Source of the DNA: Gammaproteobacteria bacterium
GTDB lineage: Bacteria > Pseudomonadota > Gammaproteobacteria > Arenicellales > Poriferihabitantaceae
Assembly: GCA_009842505.1 (NCBI GenBank)
Contig: VYFG01000037.1
Coordinates: forward strand, 1 to 60,518
Direction of reading: 5' to 3'
DNA length: 60,518 bases
A program made the position numbers and the translations under genes. This document shows, piece after piece, positions 29,691 to 38,004 of this stretch (within the stretch, counting starts at the first letter, position 1; each line of letters starts with the position of its first letter). The notes beneath the pieces are model-generated. The model was not told the origin of the DNA. It saw nothing but the letters and a program-made list of their open reading frames with translations, and searched no databases.

Positions 29691-31430
29691 CTACTTGTAC
29701 ATGGTCTGGGCCTTGGTGCCCGGCGCGTATTCATCCGGGTCCACCCAGACATTCACCACGGCGCACTTTCCGGTTTTTGCGATGGCCTCCCTGGCACGCA
29801 GCAGTGCCGGCTGGATCTGGCCCGCTTCCGTCACCTCTTCGCCGTAGCCGCCGATCATCTGTCCGAACATGCTGAAGGGCACATCACCGAGCTTGTTCCC
29901 CACATCGCCGCGTTCCGCGCCGTACTTGGCGATCTGGCCGTAGCGGATCTGGTTCATGGCGGAGTTGTTGCCCACGATGGCCAGGTACGGAGCACCGAAC
30001 CGCTGTGAGGTTTCCATGTCGAAGGCGGTCATGCCGAAGGAACCGTCGCCGTACAGGCAGACCACCTCCTTCTGTGGATGCGCCAGCTTGGCAGCCATGG
30101 CAAATCCAGTGCCGACACCGAGGGACCCCAGGGCGCCCGGGTCCATCCACTGCCCCGGCCTGCGCGGACGCACTGCCTGGGCGGAAATGGTGACGATATC
30201 CCCGCCGTCGCCGATGTAGATGGTATCGTCCCCGAGGAACCGGTTGATCTCCCAGGCCAGACGATAGGGGTGGATCGGGTTCTGGTCCGTGGTGAACATG
30301 GGCATCAGCTTCTCCAGCTTCTGTCCCTCGATCTCGCGAAGCTGCTGCATCCATTCCTGGCGTTTCTGTCCTGCCCCCCGGTCGATCCGCCCGGATGCGG
30401 CCTGGGCCACGGCGGCGAGAACGGCACCGGGGTCACCGGCGATGCCGAGCGCGATATCCCGGTTCTTCCCGACGGTGGCGTAACTCTGGTCGATCTGCAC
30501 CAGCGTCAGGTCCTGGGAAATCCGCTTGCCGTATCCCATGCGGAAATCGAACGGCGTTCCGACGATCATAATCACATCCGCGTTGGAAAAGGCGTCCCTG
30601 CGGGTGCGATCGAAATGATGGGGGTCGTCTTCCGGAAGCATCCCCCGGCTGGCCCCGTTCATGTAGGCAGGAATGTCCAGCGCCCGCACGAAATCGATGG
30701 CCTGCTCATGGCCCTGGGAGGCCCAGACCTGCTGCCCGAACAGCACTGCCGGGCGCTCGGACTTCACCAGGATGTCGGCCAGCTGCTCGATGTCCGCCGG
30801 GTCGCCAATGGATTTCGTGGACGACCGGTAATGTCCGGGCTTCGGAACGACCGCCTTTTCCGCCGGGATTTCCGCATCAAGAATGTCCCTGGGAATTTCG
30901 AGATAGGAGGGTCCGCAGGCACCGTTGAAACACTCCCTGGCCGCCATGGAAACCATGTCCGCCACCCTTTCGGTGGAGAATACTCCGGAGGCGAACTTGG
31001 TGATGGGAGCCATCATGTCCACATGCGGCAAATCCTGCAGGGAGCCCATCCTGTGCTGGGTCAGCGAGCTTTGCCCGCCGATATGGAGAATGGGGCTTTC
31101 GGAACGAAACGCCGTGGCGACCCCGGTCACCGCGTTGGTGCAGCCCGGGCCGGCGGTAGTGACCACACATCCGAGCCTTCCCGTCTGGCGCGCGTAGCCG
31201 TCCGCGGCATGGGCGGCAGTCTGTTCGTGGCGCACGTCCACGATGCGGATGCCCTCGTCGATGCATCCGTCGTAGATATCGATGATGTGGCCGCCGCACA
31301 GGGTGAAGATGGTGTCCACGCCCTCGTTTGCCAGGGCCTTGGCGACCAAGTGCCCGCCGGAAATCACCGCGCCGCTCTTGTCCTTCTGCGCCAACGTGTC
31401 CGTGGCGGTGTCTCTGCTGTTGTCATTCAT
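29691..31430 (-). CDS. TPP-dependent acyl-CoA lyase or decarboxylase (2-hydroxyacyl-CoA lyase / oxalyl-CoA decarboxylase-like)
   Basis: 579 residues with the three domains of the acetolactate synthase superfamily. The TPP-activating glutamate is Glu69 in DVRHEQTAAHAADGY. The TPP/magnesium motif starts YGDGSFGMTAFDMET and ends GNNSAMN. By context it should generate formyl-CoA: oxalyl-CoA to formyl-CoA and CO2, or a 2-hydroxyacyl-CoA to an aldehyde and formyl-CoA. At the place where Oxalobacter oxalyl-CoA decarboxylase has Tyr120-Glu121 this protein has Leu131-Gln132, as in acetolactate synthase-like and hydroxyacyl-CoA lyase proteins. The N-terminal FTLCGGHIIDIYDGC also differs from classical Oxc. 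I therefore leave the substrate open. A GGAG lies ten bases before the ATG. Confidence 0.8.
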   Translation of the reverse strand: MNDNSRDTATDTLAQKDKSGAVISGGHLVAKALANEGVDTIFTLCGGHIIDIYDGCIDEGIRIVDVRHEQTAAHAADGYARQTGRLGCVVTTAGPGCTNAVTGVATAFRSESPILHIGGQSSLTQHRMGSLQDLPHVDMMAPITKFASGVFSTERVADMVSMAARECFNGACGPSYLEIPRDILDAEIPAEKAVVPKPGHYRSSTKSIGDPADIEQLADILVKSERPAVLFGQQVWASQGHEQAIDFVRALDIPAYMNGASRGMLPEDDPHHFDRTRRDAFSNADVIMIVGTPFDFRMGYGKRISQDLTLVQIDQSYATVGKNRDIALGIAGDPGAVLAAVAQAASGRIDRGAGQKRQEWMQQLREIEGQKLEKLMPMFTTDQNPIHPYRLAWEINRFLGDDTIYIGDGGDIVTISAQAVRPRRPGQWMDPGALGSLGVGTGFAMAAKLAHPQKEVVCLYGDGSFGMTAFDMETSQRFGAPYLAIVGNNSAMNQIRYGQIAKYGAERGDVGNKLGDVPFSMFGQMIGGYGEEVTEAGQIQPALLRAREAIAKTGKCAVVNVWVDPDEYAPGTKAQTMYK

Positions 31431-31467
31431 GGGTTCATTTCTCCAGATCGTTCTTGATTCGGGCAGA

Positions 31468-32163
31468 TCAATCGAGATAGTCGACGTACTGCTTGATGTG
31501 CTCGGCGAGATTCATCGCATGCTCCCGCACCAGTTGTTCCGCCATGGTGGCATCACGCGCTTCCAGTGCCCTGATGATGCGCATGTGGTCGATAATCGAT
31601 TCCGTGGCCCGGTCCCGTTCACCGATGGTTTTTCTGCGGATGGCACGCATGTGCATGAACAGGCCGTCGGTGATTTCCTTCAACAGGCGACACTTGCTGA
31701 GCTCTATCAGCCGCTGATGGAAAAGGATGTTGGTATCCGAGTATTCGTCAATGTGGGCCCTCGCCTCGTGACTGCCGTCGAAGGTGGTGAACATGCGGCG
31801 CATGGAAGCGATCTCTTCATCACTGGCGTTCTCGGTGACCAGACGCGCAGCCATGCCCTCGAGCCCCGCCCAGACACAGACGATCTCCAGAATCTCCGCT
31901 TTCGACTTGCGGACCACGAAGGCGCCGCGGCGGGGATAGGTCTTCACCAGCCCCTCCTGTTCGAGCCGCGTAATGGCCTCGCGGATCGGGGTCCTGCTGA
32001 CACCCAGGTTCATCGCAAGCTTCCGCTCATCCAGCTTGGGCGGTTCTTCGCCGGAATAGATGTCCATACCGGAAATCGCATCCTTGATGGCCTGGTAGAC
32101 CGATTCCTTGAGCCCCGGAGTCGCCTCCAGGGGTTTGACGGTAACGATGCTGTCAGAGCTCAT
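31468..32163 (-). CDS. GntR-family regulator with FCD domain
   Basis: 231 residues. Residues about 15-85 form the winged helix (LAMNLGVSRTPIREAITRLE, then GLVKTYPRRGAFVV). The rest is an all-helical FCD effector domain with conserved metal-binding positions in NILFHQRLIELS and the final H of VREHAMN. FadR/VanR-type regulators of this group bind small carboxylates and usually repress the neighbouring catabolic genes. It lies between the transporter and the enzyme genes. A run of TGGTAT half-sites just upstream of its start suggests it controls itself, and the same motif is found before tctC and the distant FAH gene. Confidence 0.92.
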   Translation of the reverse strand: MSSDSIVTVKPLEATPGLKESVYQAIKDAISGMDIYSGEEPPKLDERKLAMNLGVSRTPIREAITRLEQEGLVKTYPRRGAFVVRKSKAEILEIVCVWAGLEGMAARLVTENASDEEIASMRRMFTTFDGSHEARAHIDEYSDTNILFHQRLIELSKCRLLKEITDGLFMHMRAIRRKTIGERDRATESIIDHMRIIRALEARDATMAEQLVREHAMNLAEHIKQYVDYLD

Positions 32164-32179
32164 GGTTAGTAGAAAAGCC

Positions 32180-32203
32180 TGGTATCTGGTATCTGGTATA
32201 CAA
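32180..32203. promoter_or_regulatory. TGGTAT half-site cluster upstream of gntR
   Basis: Three direct TGGTAT copies at 32180, 32187 and 32194, spaced seven bases apart, end in TGGTATACAA, which is the core of the operators at 17454 and 35579. The cluster lies 17-40 bases before the gntR start and after the tctA stop. Autoregulation, or control of the downstream enzyme genes, is a reasonable inference. The array of direct repeats differs from the cleaner palindromes elsewhere. Confidence 0.55.
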
Positions 32204-32239
32204 CCCCATCGATTCAGACAATGTCCGGAGTTGCATGGT

Positions 32240-33769
32240 TCAGCCCTGCCCTTGACCCATCCCCAGGTTACGGCGCCTGCGACGGGTGAGTTTCTGGATG
32301 ACCGGATAGCAGATGAGCGCCAACGCGATCAGGATACAGGTTGCGGAGATCGGCCGGGTAAGGAACACAGTCACGTCCCCGTGAGAACCTAGCAGGGACT
32401 GGCGCAAAGAGCGCTCCGCCAGGGGGCCCAGCACGATGGCCAGTACCGCCGGTGCCACGGGGTAGTTCAGTTTCCTGAGCAGATAGCCCACGACGCCAAA
32501 CAACAGCATCAGCCATACATCGTGCATGGTCTGGGTCGGTGCATAACCACCCACCACGCAGAGAATGTAGATGATCGGCGCCAGGATGGAAAACGGCAGC
32601 GTCAGGATCTTGACGAAAAGGGGGATAAACGCCAGGTTGATCACCAGGGTTGCGAAATTCGCGATGTACAGTGACCCGATCAGACCCCACACGAATTCCG
32701 GGTTTTCGGTGAACAGCAGCGGACCCGGTCTGAGCCCCCAGATGATCATGCCCCCCAGCAGGATGGCGGTCGTCGGGGATCCCGGGATTCCCAGGGTGAT
32801 CATGGGCAGCATGGAACCGGTGGAAGCGGCGTTGTTGGCCGCCTCCGGTGCGGCGACCCCGCCCACGTTGCCCTTACCGAAGCTGTCGGGATCCTTGCTG
32901 AACGTTTTCGCCAGGCCGTAGGACATCAGGGACGCCGGGGTCGCTCCCGCGGCCGGCAGGGTGCCGACGAAGTAACCGAGTATCGATCCCAGGGAGGTCG
33001 TTCCGATGTAGTTCTTGATGTCCTTGAAATTGCTCTTCATCCTATCCAGGGATATCTGGACCTTGTGCACCATCACTTCACCCTTGGTGGTTTCCAGGGT
33101 CCAGAGCATTTCCCCGATGCCGTAAATGCCGATGGCAAGCACCAAAAAATTGATTCCATGGAGGAATCCGTCAATATCGCCGAAAATCAGTCTCGGCTGA
33201 CCGGAAATGATGTCGAGGCCGACCGCGGCCAACACCAGCCCGATGAGTATGGAAAAGATTGTTTTGGGAATATCATCCCCGCCAAGGCCGATGAACGTGG
33301 CGAAGGCCATGATCATCAGGGCGAATTCCTCCGCCGGCCCGAACCTGAGCGCGAAGGACGCCAGCGGCGGCGCGAACAGGGTAAACAGCACCACGGAGAT
33401 GGTACCGCCAACGAAAGACGCCACCGCCGCGGCGGTCAACGCCCTGTCCGCGTGCCCCGCCTGGGCGAGCGGCCTGCCGTCGAACACTGTCGCCACCGCG
33501 GTGGACGCCCCGGGTATGCCCAGTGTGATCGAACTGATGGCCCCCCCGTACATGGCGCCGTAATAGATCGCCGCGAGGAAGATGATCGCGGCGGTGGGCG
33601 GTACGATGAAGGTGATGGGCAGCAGGATGGCAACCCCGTTGACCGAACCCAAGCCTGGCATGGCGCCGATCAGCAGCCCCAGCGCACAACCGATGATGAT
33701 CATCATGAAGTTGAGCGGCTGCATCGCCTCGGCCAAACCGCCCATCAGATGTAGAAAAATGTCTTCCAC
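32240..33769 (-). CDS. tctA: Tripartite tricarboxylate transporter, large membrane subunit TctA
   Basis: 509 residues, very hydrophobic, with about twelve membrane segments. It belongs to the TctA family of binding protein-dependent secondary carriers. Conserved glycine-rich elements include GALPGLGSVNGVAIL-like IGAMPGLGSVNG, PGASTAVATVFDG and GTLPAAGATPASLMSYGLAK. Start is GTG at 33769 with GGGG six bases upstream. It works with TctB and the periplasmic binder TctC encoded before it. Substrates of the family include citrate, tartrate, phthalate and other carboxylates; the neighbouring enzymes suggest a small dicarboxylate or hydroxy acid here. Confidence 0.93.
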   Translation of the reverse strand: MEDIFLHLMGGLAEAMQPLNFMMIIIGCALGLLIGAMPGLGSVNGVAILLPITFIVPPTAAIIFLAAIYYGAMYGGAISSITLGIPGASTAVATVFDGRPLAQAGHADRALTAAAVASFVGGTISVVLFTLFAPPLASFALRFGPAEEFALMIMAFATFIGLGGDDIPKTIFSILIGLVLAAVGLDIISGQPRLIFGDIDGFLHGINFLVLAIGIYGIGEMLWTLETTKGEVMVHKVQISLDRMKSNFKDIKNYIGTTSLGSILGYFVGTLPAAGATPASLMSYGLAKTFSKDPDSFGKGNVGGVAAPEAANNAASTGSMLPMITLGIPGSPTTAILLGGMIIWGLRPGPLLFTENPEFVWGLIGSLYIANFATLVINLAFIPLFVKILTLPFSILAPIIYILCVVGGYAPTQTMHDVWLMLLFGVVGYLLRKLNYPVAPAVLAIVLGPLAERSLRQSLLGSHGDVTVFLTRPISATCILIALALICYPVIQKLTRRRRRNLGMGQGQG

Positions 33770-33850
33770 GCTATACCCCGGCGTTCAGTGGTGATGCCCC
33801 TGAATTGGTGATTGTCCGCAAAGACACTCGACAGCTGCCCGGTCCAGTCA

Positions 33851-34357
33851 TTACGAATACATCAGGTCGTAGATCGGGTAGAACATCGGTTCCGTGATGG
33901 ACTTCGGCAACGGAATCTTGAGTGCCCACTCGAACAGGCAGAAGATGAAAATCGGAACCAGGACCATCATGGAAACCGTGATCAGCCAGGAATGCCTGCC
34001 GACAAACTTGAGATAGAACAGCAGGAACAGGAACAGCGCGACATAGATTCCCAGCAGGTGCGTCACGACCAGGAGGAATACGATGGAACCGGCCGAAATC
34101 CCGACCAGCAGGGCGACTTCCCTGGTCATGTAGGGCTCAAGGTTCCTGGATTCCGGGGTGGTACCGCGGAACCACCGGATCATGGTGGCCACACAGGCCA
34201 GCAGCATTCCTGCCGAAAGCCAGAACGGCCAGGCTCCCGAACCGGGCCCTCGATCAGGCACCCATCCGATCCTGAGTTCGGCGCTCTTGACCATGAGCCC
34301 TATGGAGCAAAGGGCGAGCAGCACTGCCATCAGGAGTTCTGCGGTACGGACTGTCAT
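33851..34357 (-). CDS. tctB: Tripartite tricarboxylate transporter, small membrane subunit TctB
   Basis: 168 residues with four predicted membrane helices, typical for TctB. The first helix (AELLMAVLLALCSIGLMV) is followed by the common PDRGPGSGAWPFWLSAGML segment. I chose the ATG at 34357 because GAGG lies eight bases upstream; an ATG 13 codons earlier (34396) lacks a ribosome site. It lies between tctC and tctA, the usual order for these systems. Confidence 0.88.
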   Translation of the reverse strand: MTVRTAELLMAVLLALCSIGLMVKSAELRIGWVPDRGPGSGAWPFWLSAGMLLACVATMIRWFRGTTPESRNLEPYMTREVALLVGISAGSIVFLLVVTHLLGIYVALFLFLLFYLKFVGRHSWLITVSMMVLVPIFIFCLFEWALKIPLPKSITEPMFYPIYDLMYS

Positions 34358-34528
34358 GGCGGGGACCTCGGTGGTGATGACCGCCCTGTCCGTCATTCAG
34401 GACATCGGGCGGCTAACAGTTCAGTGTTGTTTTGTGCGGCATAACCCTTTTCAGGGGATACCGGCCGGCGCGGCGGTACACTGCCGCGCCGGCCATTGTC
34501 GACAAACGTTTATCGATACGGAATCGAA

Positions 34529-35536
34529 TTATTCGCCGGTGATCGCAGTTGCGCCTACGGTTTCGATCAGCTCCTTGTGCAGGGCGATCTGCTGGGTATG
34601 GTATGCACCCAGGTCATCGCCGGCCAGCCACTCGTGGCATGCCAGGCCATCATCCGTGCAGAATTTCTGCCATTCTTCTGAATCGAACAGCGTCTTGAAC
34701 AGGTTGATGTACCAATCCTGCGCTTCCTTGGACATTCCCGGCGGTCCGTTGATGGAGCGCTGCATGTAGTACTCCATGTTCACACCCAGTTCGTTCGCGG
34801 TGGGAACGTCGGGATAGGCCGGAAGACGCTCTGCCGTGAACTGGACGATGGGCTTGGTTTCCCCGGCGCGGTAGAACTCGTTCTGCTCGGCCGGGTTGTT
34901 CACCGTGGAGTCGACGTGGTTGCCCACCAGGTTCTTGGCCACCGTGCCACCGCCCGGGAACGGGATGTAGGTCACGTCGTAACCGAACTCCTTCTCCATC
35001 ATCGCGGTCAGGATGGAGTCCTCCTGGCCGGTGCCGGTGCCGCCGACTTTCCAGTTGGTGCCGGCAGCCTTCACGGCGGCGACGTAGCTGTCAAGATCGG
35101 TGATGTCCTCGCGCCCACTGTTGACCCAGAGCACGAAGGTGTCGATCGCCATCCGGCCGATGGGCGTGAAGTTGGACACGTCCACGCCGATGCCCTTCTG
35201 TATGACCGGAGTGGTGTAGAAGCTGTTCAGCGTTACCAGGATGGTATGGTCGTCTCCGGCCTTGTCCTGGATGTAACGCAATGCCTCCGCCCCGGAACCG
35301 CCGGGCTTGTTGATCGGGATGATGGGCCGCGGAGAGAGGTCCTTCTTCTCGATCAGCCCCTGCAGCAGGCGGGCAATCTGGTCAGCACCACCCCCGGCAC
35401 CCGCCATGATAATCAGCTCGACGGGCTTTTTCGGGGACCAATCGGCCATCGCAGGAGCCGAAAGCCCCAGTGACGCCGCAGTGGCAATGGCAACTGGCAC
35501 AGCCGCCTTTTTTATCTTAGAAAATACATTACACAT
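34529..35536 (-). CDS. tctC: Tripartite tricarboxylate transporter, periplasmic binding protein TctC
   Basis: 335 residues. A signal peptide is clear: basic KIKKAAVPVAIATAASLGLS, then cleavage after APAMA. The mature part has the Bug/TctC features PVELIIMAGAGGGADQIAR and KPGGSGAEALRYI, and the WKVGGTGTGQEDSI region that contacts carboxylates in this family. The start at 35536 is set by a strong ribosome site (GGAGG ten bases upstream). An earlier in-frame ATG would place the start inside the operator at 35579-35602. Bug proteins bind diverse carboxylates, so the ligand cannot be read from sequence. Confidence 0.93.
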   Translation of the reverse strand: MCNVFSKIKKAAVPVAIATAASLGLSAPAMADWSPKKPVELIIMAGAGGGADQIARLLQGLIEKKDLSPRPIIPINKPGGSGAEALRYIQDKAGDDHTILVTLNSFYTTPVIQKGIGVDVSNFTPIGRMAIDTFVLWVNSGREDITDLDSYVAAVKAAGTNWKVGGTGTGQEDSILTAMMEKEFGYDVTYIPFPGGGTVAKNLVGNHVDSTVNNPAEQNEFYRAGETKPIVQFTAERLPAYPDVPTANELGVNMEYYMQRSINGPPGMSKEAQDWYINLFKTLFDSEEWQKFCTDDGLACHEWLAGDDLGAYHTQQIALHKELIETVGATAITGE

Positions 35537-35578
35537 CAGATTTTGTCCTCCAAAGGGAATGGTTTGATGTTTGATGTC

Positions 35579-35602
35579 TGGTATATGGTATACCAAATAC
35601 CA
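35579..35602. promoter_or_regulatory. Palindromic GntR-type operator upstream of tctC
   Basis: A 24-base near-perfect palindrome: TGGTAT, AT, then the central TGGTATACCA, A, and ATACCA, with a single mismatch between its halves. It lies 43 bases before the tctC start. The same motif is at 17454-17477, and a variant lies before gntR, so it is the probable binding site of the GntR/FCD protein. A candidate promoter on the minus strand (TTGAAA, 16 bases, TATTTG, near 35705-35735) would lie upstream, which would fit repression by blocking transcription. Confidence 0.65.
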
Positions 35603-35761
35603 AGCTAAAGAATACTCCGCCTAGGGCCGCTTGTAAAGTAGCAGACGAAGCAGGGTTGGCCGCCGGCAGGACGAGGGGTCGAACCGGACAGGAAAGCCAC
35701 TGGTCAAATATTGGAATATTGATTTTTTTCAATAGGTTCTCATAGATTTTTCGAAAGCACA

Positions 35762-36634
35762 TCAGGTAATCAGGGATTTCGCGGTGGCACCGATCTCCAC
35801 CGGGCTGTCGACAACATGCACCCCTGCGGCTGCCAGGGCCGCTTTTTTCGTCGCTGCCGTGCCGCTGCCTGACTGGATGATGGCGCTGGCATGGCCCATG
35901 CGGGTTTCGGTTGGCGCATGCTCTCCTGCAATGTATGCAAGCACGGGCTTGCCAAACTCGCGGGAATCCAGGTATTCCGCCGCGCGTTCCTCCTCGGTGC
36001 CGCCGATTTCCCCCACCAGCACCACGAGTTCGGTCTCCGGGTCGCTACCAAACATCTCCAGGCAGTCGACGAAACCGAGGCCATGCAGCGGATCGCCACC
36101 GATACCCACGCAGGTGGACTGGCCGAGCCCAGCATCGGTGGTCTGCCAGATCGCTTCGTAGGTCAGTGTGCTGGACCGGGATATGATGCCCGCCCGGCCG
36201 CGCCGGAAAATCTGCCGGGGCATAATGCCGATGCGGCATTCCTCCGGAGTGATGATGCCGGGCGTATTCGGACCAAGAAGACGGCTGCTGCTTCCATCCA
36301 GCCTCTCGCGGACCCGGGCCATGTCGAGCACCGGAATATGTTCCGTGATGCAGATGATTAGGGGTATTTCCGCATCGATGGACTCCAGTATCGCGTCCGC
36401 CGCCCGGTCCTTGGGTACAAAGATCACGCTGGCATCGGCATCGGTGTCGGAACGGGCCGTCAGCACATCGTCGTAGACCGGCAGGCCGAGATGCGTACTG
36501 CCACCCTTGCCGGGGCGTACGCCCGCCACCATGCGGGTGCCGAATGAAATGGCCCGTTCGGTGTAGAAACTTGCCTGGCTGCCGGTGATTCCCTGGCAGA
36601 GCACCCGCGTTTCGCTGTCAACCAGGATCGACAC
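35762..36634 (-). CDS. Second SucD-like CoA ligase alpha subunit
   Basis: 290 residues, a paralogue of SucD at 15286. The CoA motif GITGSQASFYTERAI and the catalytic His248 in TRMGHASAII are kept. The phosphate loop reads SRSSTLTYEA with Ser in place of the usual Gly, and the glycine-rich stretch after the histidine (GGKG in sucD) is QSGSG. The protein starts at a GTG that overlaps the TAG of the beta subunit gene (TAGTG), mirroring the TAATG overlap of the true sucCD. These changes and its place beside a carboxylate transporter suggest activation of an acid other than succinate, for example malate, oxalate or a hydroxy acid. Confidence 0.85.
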   Translation of the reverse strand: MSILVDSETRVLCQGITGSQASFYTERAISFGTRMVAGVRPGKGGSTHLGLPVYDDVLTARSDTDADASVIFVPKDRAADAILESIDAEIPLIICITEHIPVLDMARVRERLDGSSSRLLGPNTPGIITPEECRIGIMPRQIFRRGRAGIISRSSTLTYEAIWQTTDAGLGQSTCVGIGGDPLHGLGFVDCLEMFGSDPETELVVLVGEIGGTEEERAAEYLDSREFGKPVLAYIAGEHAPTETRMGHASAIIQSGSGTAATKKAALAAAGVHVVDSPVEIGATAKSLIT

Positions 36635-37908
36635 TAACCCCTGCCCTCCTGAACCTGGCCGCTGACTCTCTGGATGATCTTCTGCAGCCAGCCCTCCTGA
36701 GCCCTCGGGTCCGCGGTTTTCCCGGTCCTGGCCAGCTGCACCGCGAGCTGGGCACCCTCGGCCAGGTTCGGCGCCAGGACCACGCCGGGCATTCCCTCCC
36801 GCAACCGCCGGTTGGCAAGTTCCGAATTGGTGCCGGCAAGTCGCACCACCAGCGGCACGCGGAAAGGCCGCACCCGGTTGATGACCTGGATGGCATCGGA
36901 CACGGTGTCGCAGCGCATGATGCCCCCGCCGAACACGTTGATGAACAGACAGCGAATGCCGTCTCCGCCGAGCAGCAGTTCCAGGGCGCTGGTCACCCGG
37001 TTGACCTTGGAGTCCGGCGGCAGATCGAGAAAATTGGCCGGCCGGCCGCCGAAATGCACCAGGGCGTCCAGGGTCGCCATGGATAACCCCGCGCCTACCG
37101 TCATGCACGCGATGTCGCCGCCCATGCGTATGTAATTGAACCCATCACTGCTGGCCCTGCGACGGTTGCCGCTGGCCGGCTCCTCCGCTTCCATCCGCAA
37201 CAGGGTCTCCTGGCGGTAGAGGGCATTGTCGTCCGCGATGATCTTGGCATCCAAGGCAATGCACTCGCCGTCCGTGATGCCCACCGGATTGATTTCGAGC
37301 AGCGTGAGATCACGCTCCCTGGCCAGGGCGACCATCTTCCTGGCAAGATCCCGCATGGACTCCGCCTGATTCTCCGGAAATCCGTAACGCTCCAGCGCCG
37401 CATCCAGAACCGCGGCATCCGGACCCTGAGCGAGGGAAACCGGAACGGCGGCCACGGCATCTGGCCTGTGCGTCAGACTGTCCTCGATGCCGGTTCCACC
37501 CTCCGGCGAAACCAGCAGCACGAAGGACTGGTTGAACTCATCCATCAGCAGCGACAGCGACACCTCCCGGTCCACCTTCACCGCCAGCTCAACATAGACA
37601 CGCTCCACCGGCATCCCCTCGGGCCCGGTCTGGGCGGTGATCAGGTTCCTGCCCAACATGCTGCGGGCATCCGCGCCCACGTTGACAAGCGTCTTCACGG
37701 TACGGATGCCCGACTTGAGGTCCTGACCCTTGAAGGTCCCCTCGGCGCGGCCGCCCGCGGGAATCTGCGCCTTCACCATCCACTCTTCCCCGCCGATTTC
37801 TCGTGCAGCCGCCTCCGCCTCCTCCGGGGATTCGGCAACCCGGCCCTCAGGAATCTTGATACCGTAATCCCGCAGCAACGCCTTGGCCTGGTATTCGTGG
37901 AGATTCAT
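36634..37908 (-). CDS. Second SucC-like CoA ligase beta subunit (ATP-grasp)
   Basis: 424 residues, 35 longer than the SucC in this window. It opens MNLHEYQAKALLRDYGI and keeps the nucleotide loop KAQIPAGGRAEG, where SucC has [14 protein letters not shown]; the usual His and one Gly are changed. EINPVGI and NVFGGGIMRCDTV correspond to the metal and acid-binding parts. An inserted stretch near residue 250 (EEPASGNRRRAS) is absent from SucC. Malate-CoA ligase MtkA has the same family background, so a role in activating malate or another carboxylate is possible. It is the first gene of a minus-strand run leading into the transporter and formyl-CoA genes. Confidence 0.85.
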   Translation of the reverse strand: MNLHEYQAKALLRDYGIKIPEGRVAESPEEAEAAAREIGGEEWMVKAQIPAGGRAEGTFKGQDLKSGIRTVKTLVNVGADARSMLGRNLITAQTGPEGMPVERVYVELAVKVDREVSLSLLMDEFNQSFVLLVSPEGGTGIEDSLTHRPDAVAAVPVSLAQGPDAAVLDAALERYGFPENQAESMRDLARKMVALARERDLTLLEINPVGITDGECIALDAKIIADDNALYRQETLLRMEAEEPASGNRRRASSDGFNYIRMGGDIACMTVGAGLSMATLDALVHFGGRPANFLDLPPDSKVNRVTSALELLLGGDGIRCLFINVFGGGIMRCDTVSDAIQVINRVRPFRVPLVVRLAGTNSELANRRLREGMPGVVLAPNLAEGAQLAVQLARTGKTADPRAQEGWLQKIIQRVSGQVQEGRG

Positions 37909-38004
37909 TTGTCAGATTTCGTACCGGAACCTTGATGGCAATCGTGCGCCCAACCGCGAACATGCCACGTATCCTGTCCTCCAAAGCCAGCCATTATGCG
38001 GGAA

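Noticed and set aside
35537..35596. Upstream start for TctC at 35596
   Set aside because: It would place the start codon inside the GntR-type operator and before the signal peptide, while the ATG at 35536 has a strong GGAGG site.
36635..37108. In-frame extension of the second SucD-like protein by 158 residues
   Set aside because: The upstream part is an alternate frame within the SucC-like gene. The GTG that overlaps the TAG of that gene fits the family start.
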